This document shows positions 13,697-15,723 of a stretch of 15,723 nt of DNA, in pieces (within the stretch, counting starts at the first letter, position 1; each line of letters starts with the position of its first letter). The stretch lies in NCBI GenBank assembly GCA_964575975.1, contig CAZNTU010000124.1, forward strand, positions 1 through 15,723. Reading direction: 5' to 3'. Position numbers and translations under genes: made by a program. A model generated the notes under the pieces. It was not told where the DNA came from. It searched no databases and worked only from the letters and a program-made list of their open reading frames with translations. This DNA comes from G963674505 sp964575975 (GTDB lineage: Bacteria > Desulfobacterota > Desulfobacteria > Desulfobacterales > SKZT01).

Positions 13697-15433
13697 CTAA
13701 AATTCAAAGAGCCGGTCCAGTTCCTCGTCCTTGACGCCGAAAGTTACGTCGTGAGGCGGCAACTTCTCTTTCTTGAAATAAGCGGGAAGTCTGTCGTGCT
13801 CCTTGGTGAAGCCTGCCCTGGCGTTGAATTCCCTCTCGATGGACAGGACTTTCTTGCCCATGGCGGCAACGTCGTCCGCAGTCAGGCTAAGCCCGTAAAA
13901 AGCGTTGATCATGTCGATGAGGGCCTGGAAAGTCTCGGGTTGGTCCAGCACCGCGAACGCGATAAAGAGGCACATGCCGGTCGAATCGACCGCCGCGGTC
14001 GCGATCTGCAGGTTCCTGGAAAGCTCGATCTGCCCTTCGGGCTTCAGCGGATCGACTTGGCCGCCAACGCCCAGAATGTTGGTGGCCACCGCGTATCCGG
14101 CGGTATGGTCCGCGCCCATGGTGGTGGTGGCGTAGGTGACGCCGATTCCCTGCACGGCTCGAGGATCGTAGGCGGGCATGGCCTGGTTCTTCACCACCGG
14201 CACTCTTTCCACGCCGAAAGCCTTGCCGGTCACAGCAGCTCCGTTTCCAAGAATACGGCCCAACGGAGTCCCCGCGCCAACTTCCTTCACGAGTCTGATC
14301 GCCGCCTGCGCGTCGCCGAACTCGGCCAAGCCCCCCTCCATCGCGACGGCGATCGTCGCGCCCATTTCGATGGTATCCACGCCGAAATCGTCGTCGAGCC
14401 GGTCAAGCATCGCGATGGCGTCCAGATCGTCGATGCCGCAGTTGCCGCCGTGCGCCCAAACCGTCTCGTATTCCGGCTGCTTTGTCAGATAATGGCCGTC
14501 CTTGTCGACGTAAGTTCCGGAACAACGGATGATGCATCCCTTGTGGCAGCCGTGAGTGGCCTTGCCCCCTCTTGCGGTCTCGAGTTCGGCCTGGGTCTCG
14601 CCGCTGATCTTGGAACAGCCCTCGAAACGGCCCCACATGAAGTTTTTCGTGGGATACCCGCCCGCCTCGTTCAGAACGTTGGTCAAGACGTTCGTGCCGT
14701 AGGCGGGAAGCCCCTCGCCCGTCACAGGATGCTTCTTCAAACCGGCGGTGAAAACCTTGTTGGCCGCCTTGAACGCCTCCGGGTCCTTCGGCTGCCTCAT
14801 GGAACAGCCGTCGTCGTTAAGAACGATGGCCTTGAGACCCTTGGAACCCATCACGGCCCCCGTGCCGCCGCGTCCGCAATGGCGGGTCGGCCTCAGCTCC
14901 ATGTCGGTGACGGCGATGGAGGCGGCGCACATCTTGTACTCGCCGGCCTGCCCGATGGTGATGCAGGTGATTTTGTCCCCGTACTGCCCCACGAGCTTTT
15001 CCACCGTGTCGTAGTTGCCCAAATGCTTGAGGTCGTCGGCCGGCTCGATCTTCACGCCGTTTTTGTCGATCAGAAGCTTGTACAATTTGTCGCCGTTGGG
15101 TTTTCCTTCCAGAACAATGGCCGCGTAGCCCAGCCTTGCCAGAACCTGCGCCCCTTGACCTCCGGCGTTGCTTTCCTTGATAGTCCCCGTGAGCGGGCTT
15201 TTGCATCCGACGGAAATCCTTCCGGACATCACCGCGTTCGTGCCGCTCAACAACCCCGGCGCGACGACCAGCTTGTTCTCGGCCGAAAGCGGGTGGCAAT
15301 TGGGGTCCACCTCCTTGGAAACCACCGTGGAAGTCATGATCCTTCCGCCCAGTCCGGCATATTCCCCGAGCGGTTCCTCGGTAAATTTCGGGCCGCCCTC
15401 GGCACCCATGTCCACTCGTAAAATTTTATCCAT
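13697..15433 (-). CDS. aor: Tungsten-type aldehyde:ferredoxin oxidoreductase
   Basis: 578-residue cytoplasmic enzyme, near the usual ~600. The family oxidises aldehydes to carboxylates with ferredoxin as electron acceptor, using a bis-pyranopterin tungsten (or molybdenum) cofactor and one [4Fe-4S] cluster. The N-terminal pterin-binding domain is visible in 'GLGGRIM' (27-33), 'SGRISVGCKSPLTG' (70-83), 'ESNAGG' and 'RHCGRGGTGAVMGSKGLKA' (184-202). The cluster ligands are Cys296-x3-Cys300-x3-Cys304 ('CHKGCIIRC') with the distal Cys488 in 'DSTGMCLF'; x3 rather than x2 between the first two is usual in many bacterial members. The ATG at 15433 has a near-perfect AAGGAGGA site. Substrate specificity cannot be read from sequence; aldehyde detoxification, amino-acid fermentation or acid reduction are all possible. 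It is first in a two-gene unit with the small unrecognised gene. Confidence 0.94.
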   Translation of the reverse strand: MDKILRVDMGAEGGPKFTEEPLGEYAGLGGRIMTSTVVSKEVDPNCHPLSAENKLVVAPGLLSGTNAVMSGRISVGCKSPLTGTIKESNAGGQGAQVLARLGYAAIVLEGKPNGDKLYKLLIDKNGVKIEPADDLKHLGNYDTVEKLVGQYGDKITCITIGQAGEYKMCAASIAVTDMELRPTRHCGRGGTGAVMGSKGLKAIVLNDDGCSMRQPKDPEAFKAANKVFTAGLKKHPVTGEGLPAYGTNVLTNVLNEAGGYPTKNFMWGRFEGCSKISGETQAELETARGGKATHGCHKGCIIRCSGTYVDKDGHYLTKQPEYETVWAHGGNCGIDDLDAIAMLDRLDDDFGVDTIEMGATIAVAMEGGLAEFGDAQAAIRLVKEVGAGTPLGRILGNGAAVTGKAFGVERVPVVKNQAMPAYDPRAVQGIGVTYATTTMGADHTAGYAVATNILGVGGQVDPLKPEGQIELSRNLQIATAAVDSTGMCLFIAFAVLDQPETFQALIDMINAFYGLSLTADDVAAMGKKVLSIEREFNARAGFTKEHDRLPAYFKKEKLPPHDVTFGVKDEELDRLFEF

Positions 15434-15555
15434 GCGCCTTCCTCCTTATGTGTTTTTATTGCCCCGGTTATTATTTGACGATATGTGTTCTTTGCAATTT
15501 CGCTACTCGTCGAGTAAAAATTGGAAGGAAACGTTTCTTTTCGCAAAGCAACTAT

Positions 15556-15585
15556 TACATATCTTTTAGAAAGATGGTCTGTCAA
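15556..15585 (-). promoter_or_regulatory. Candidate promoter for aor
   Basis: On the minus strand a perfect -35 TTGACA (15580-15585) is followed after 18 bp by TATGTA (15556-15561, 3/6 to TATAAT). The weak -10 is what an activator-dependent promoter would show. The predicted leader is about 115 nt. Confidence 0.35.
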
Positions 15586-15590
15586 GCGAA

Positions 15591-15612
15591 AACGTAAATA
15601 TTTTAGTACGTT
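15591..15612. promoter_or_regulatory. Dyad AACGTA-N10-TACGTT upstream of the aor promoter
   Basis: Perfect 6-bp arms (15591-15596 and 15607-15612) with an AT-rich 10-bp spacer. It ends 6 bp upstream of the candidate -35, centred near -52 from the predicted start. Spacing and position fit a dimeric activator; the regulator is unknown. Confidence 0.4.
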
Positions 15613-15723
15613 ATGCCACATATGACACAACTGGAGGCTGCAACGCGGAATTCGGCGTGGCATTCTCAAGGTGCTAGTCATTAGATGTAAGACACAGGAT
15701 TTTTAACGTCGTTTCAGACAGTT

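Noticed and set aside
13634..15421. Long open frame on the plus strand opposite aor (595 codons)
   Set aside because: It is antisense to a clear aldehyde:ferredoxin oxidoreductase; its translation is rich in His/Arg/Gly without any recognisable domain, as expected for a shadow of GC-biased codons.

Overview
The window looks like chromosomal DNA from an anaerobic or sulfate-reducer-like bacterium, most probably a member of the Desulfobacterota (old Deltaproteobacteria). This is inferred from gene content: a tungsten-type aldehyde:ferredoxin oxidoreductase, a TrxB, a universal stress protein next to a kinase-like protein, and long multidomain hybrid histidine kinases. Base composition is moderately GC-rich and similar in all coding regions. 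I see no transposase, integrase, tRNA, rRNA or CRISPR array, and no obvious transferred island.

Layout, left to right. (1) 127-1793, minus strand: a SYLF-domain lipoprotein and an endonuclease III homologue, nth, with a good promoter at 1853-1881. (2) 2002-3511, plus strand: a two-gene unit of a protein-kinase-fold protein and a UspA-type protein with a complete ATP-binding signature. (3) 3512-4194: a long non-coding gap ending in a strong intrinsic terminator, then a good promoter for trxB (4195-5169, plus). (4) 5170-5469: a gap between convergent genes holding three consecutive stem-loops, one a perfect 14-bp inverted repeat. (5) 5470-6249, minus: an unrecognised 259-residue protein. (6) 6613-12915, plus: three abutting sensor-kinase genes behind a near-consensus promoter. 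(7) 12972-15433, minus: an aldehyde:ferredoxin oxidoreductase followed by an unrecognised small gene, with a strong hairpin between them and a dyad symmetry upstream.

The most interesting part is the kinase cassette. Gene 1 is a soluble REC-HisKA_3-HATPase protein with intact Asp and His. Gene 2 is a membrane-anchored sensor with GAF, HisKA, HATPase and C-terminal REC domains; its kinase core is intact, but the receiver has Asn (residue 892) where the phospho-accepting Asp should be. Gene 3 is a soluble REC-PAS-kinase-REC protein with two intact receivers, but Asn (residue 302) replaces the phospho-accepting His of the H-box. The receiver and coiled-coil modules of genes 1 and 3 align without gaps over about 160 residues, so they look like paralogues flanking gene 2. 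No DNA-binding or enzymatic output domain is encoded in the cassette. The lost and retained phospho-sites complement each other, which suggests a phosphotransfer network spread over three polypeptides. That is a hypothesis built on substitutions seen directly in the sequence.

Other residue-level oddities are a His in place of the second cluster Cys of the Nth [4Fe-4S] loop, and a His in place of the catalytic-loop Asn of the kinase-fold protein.
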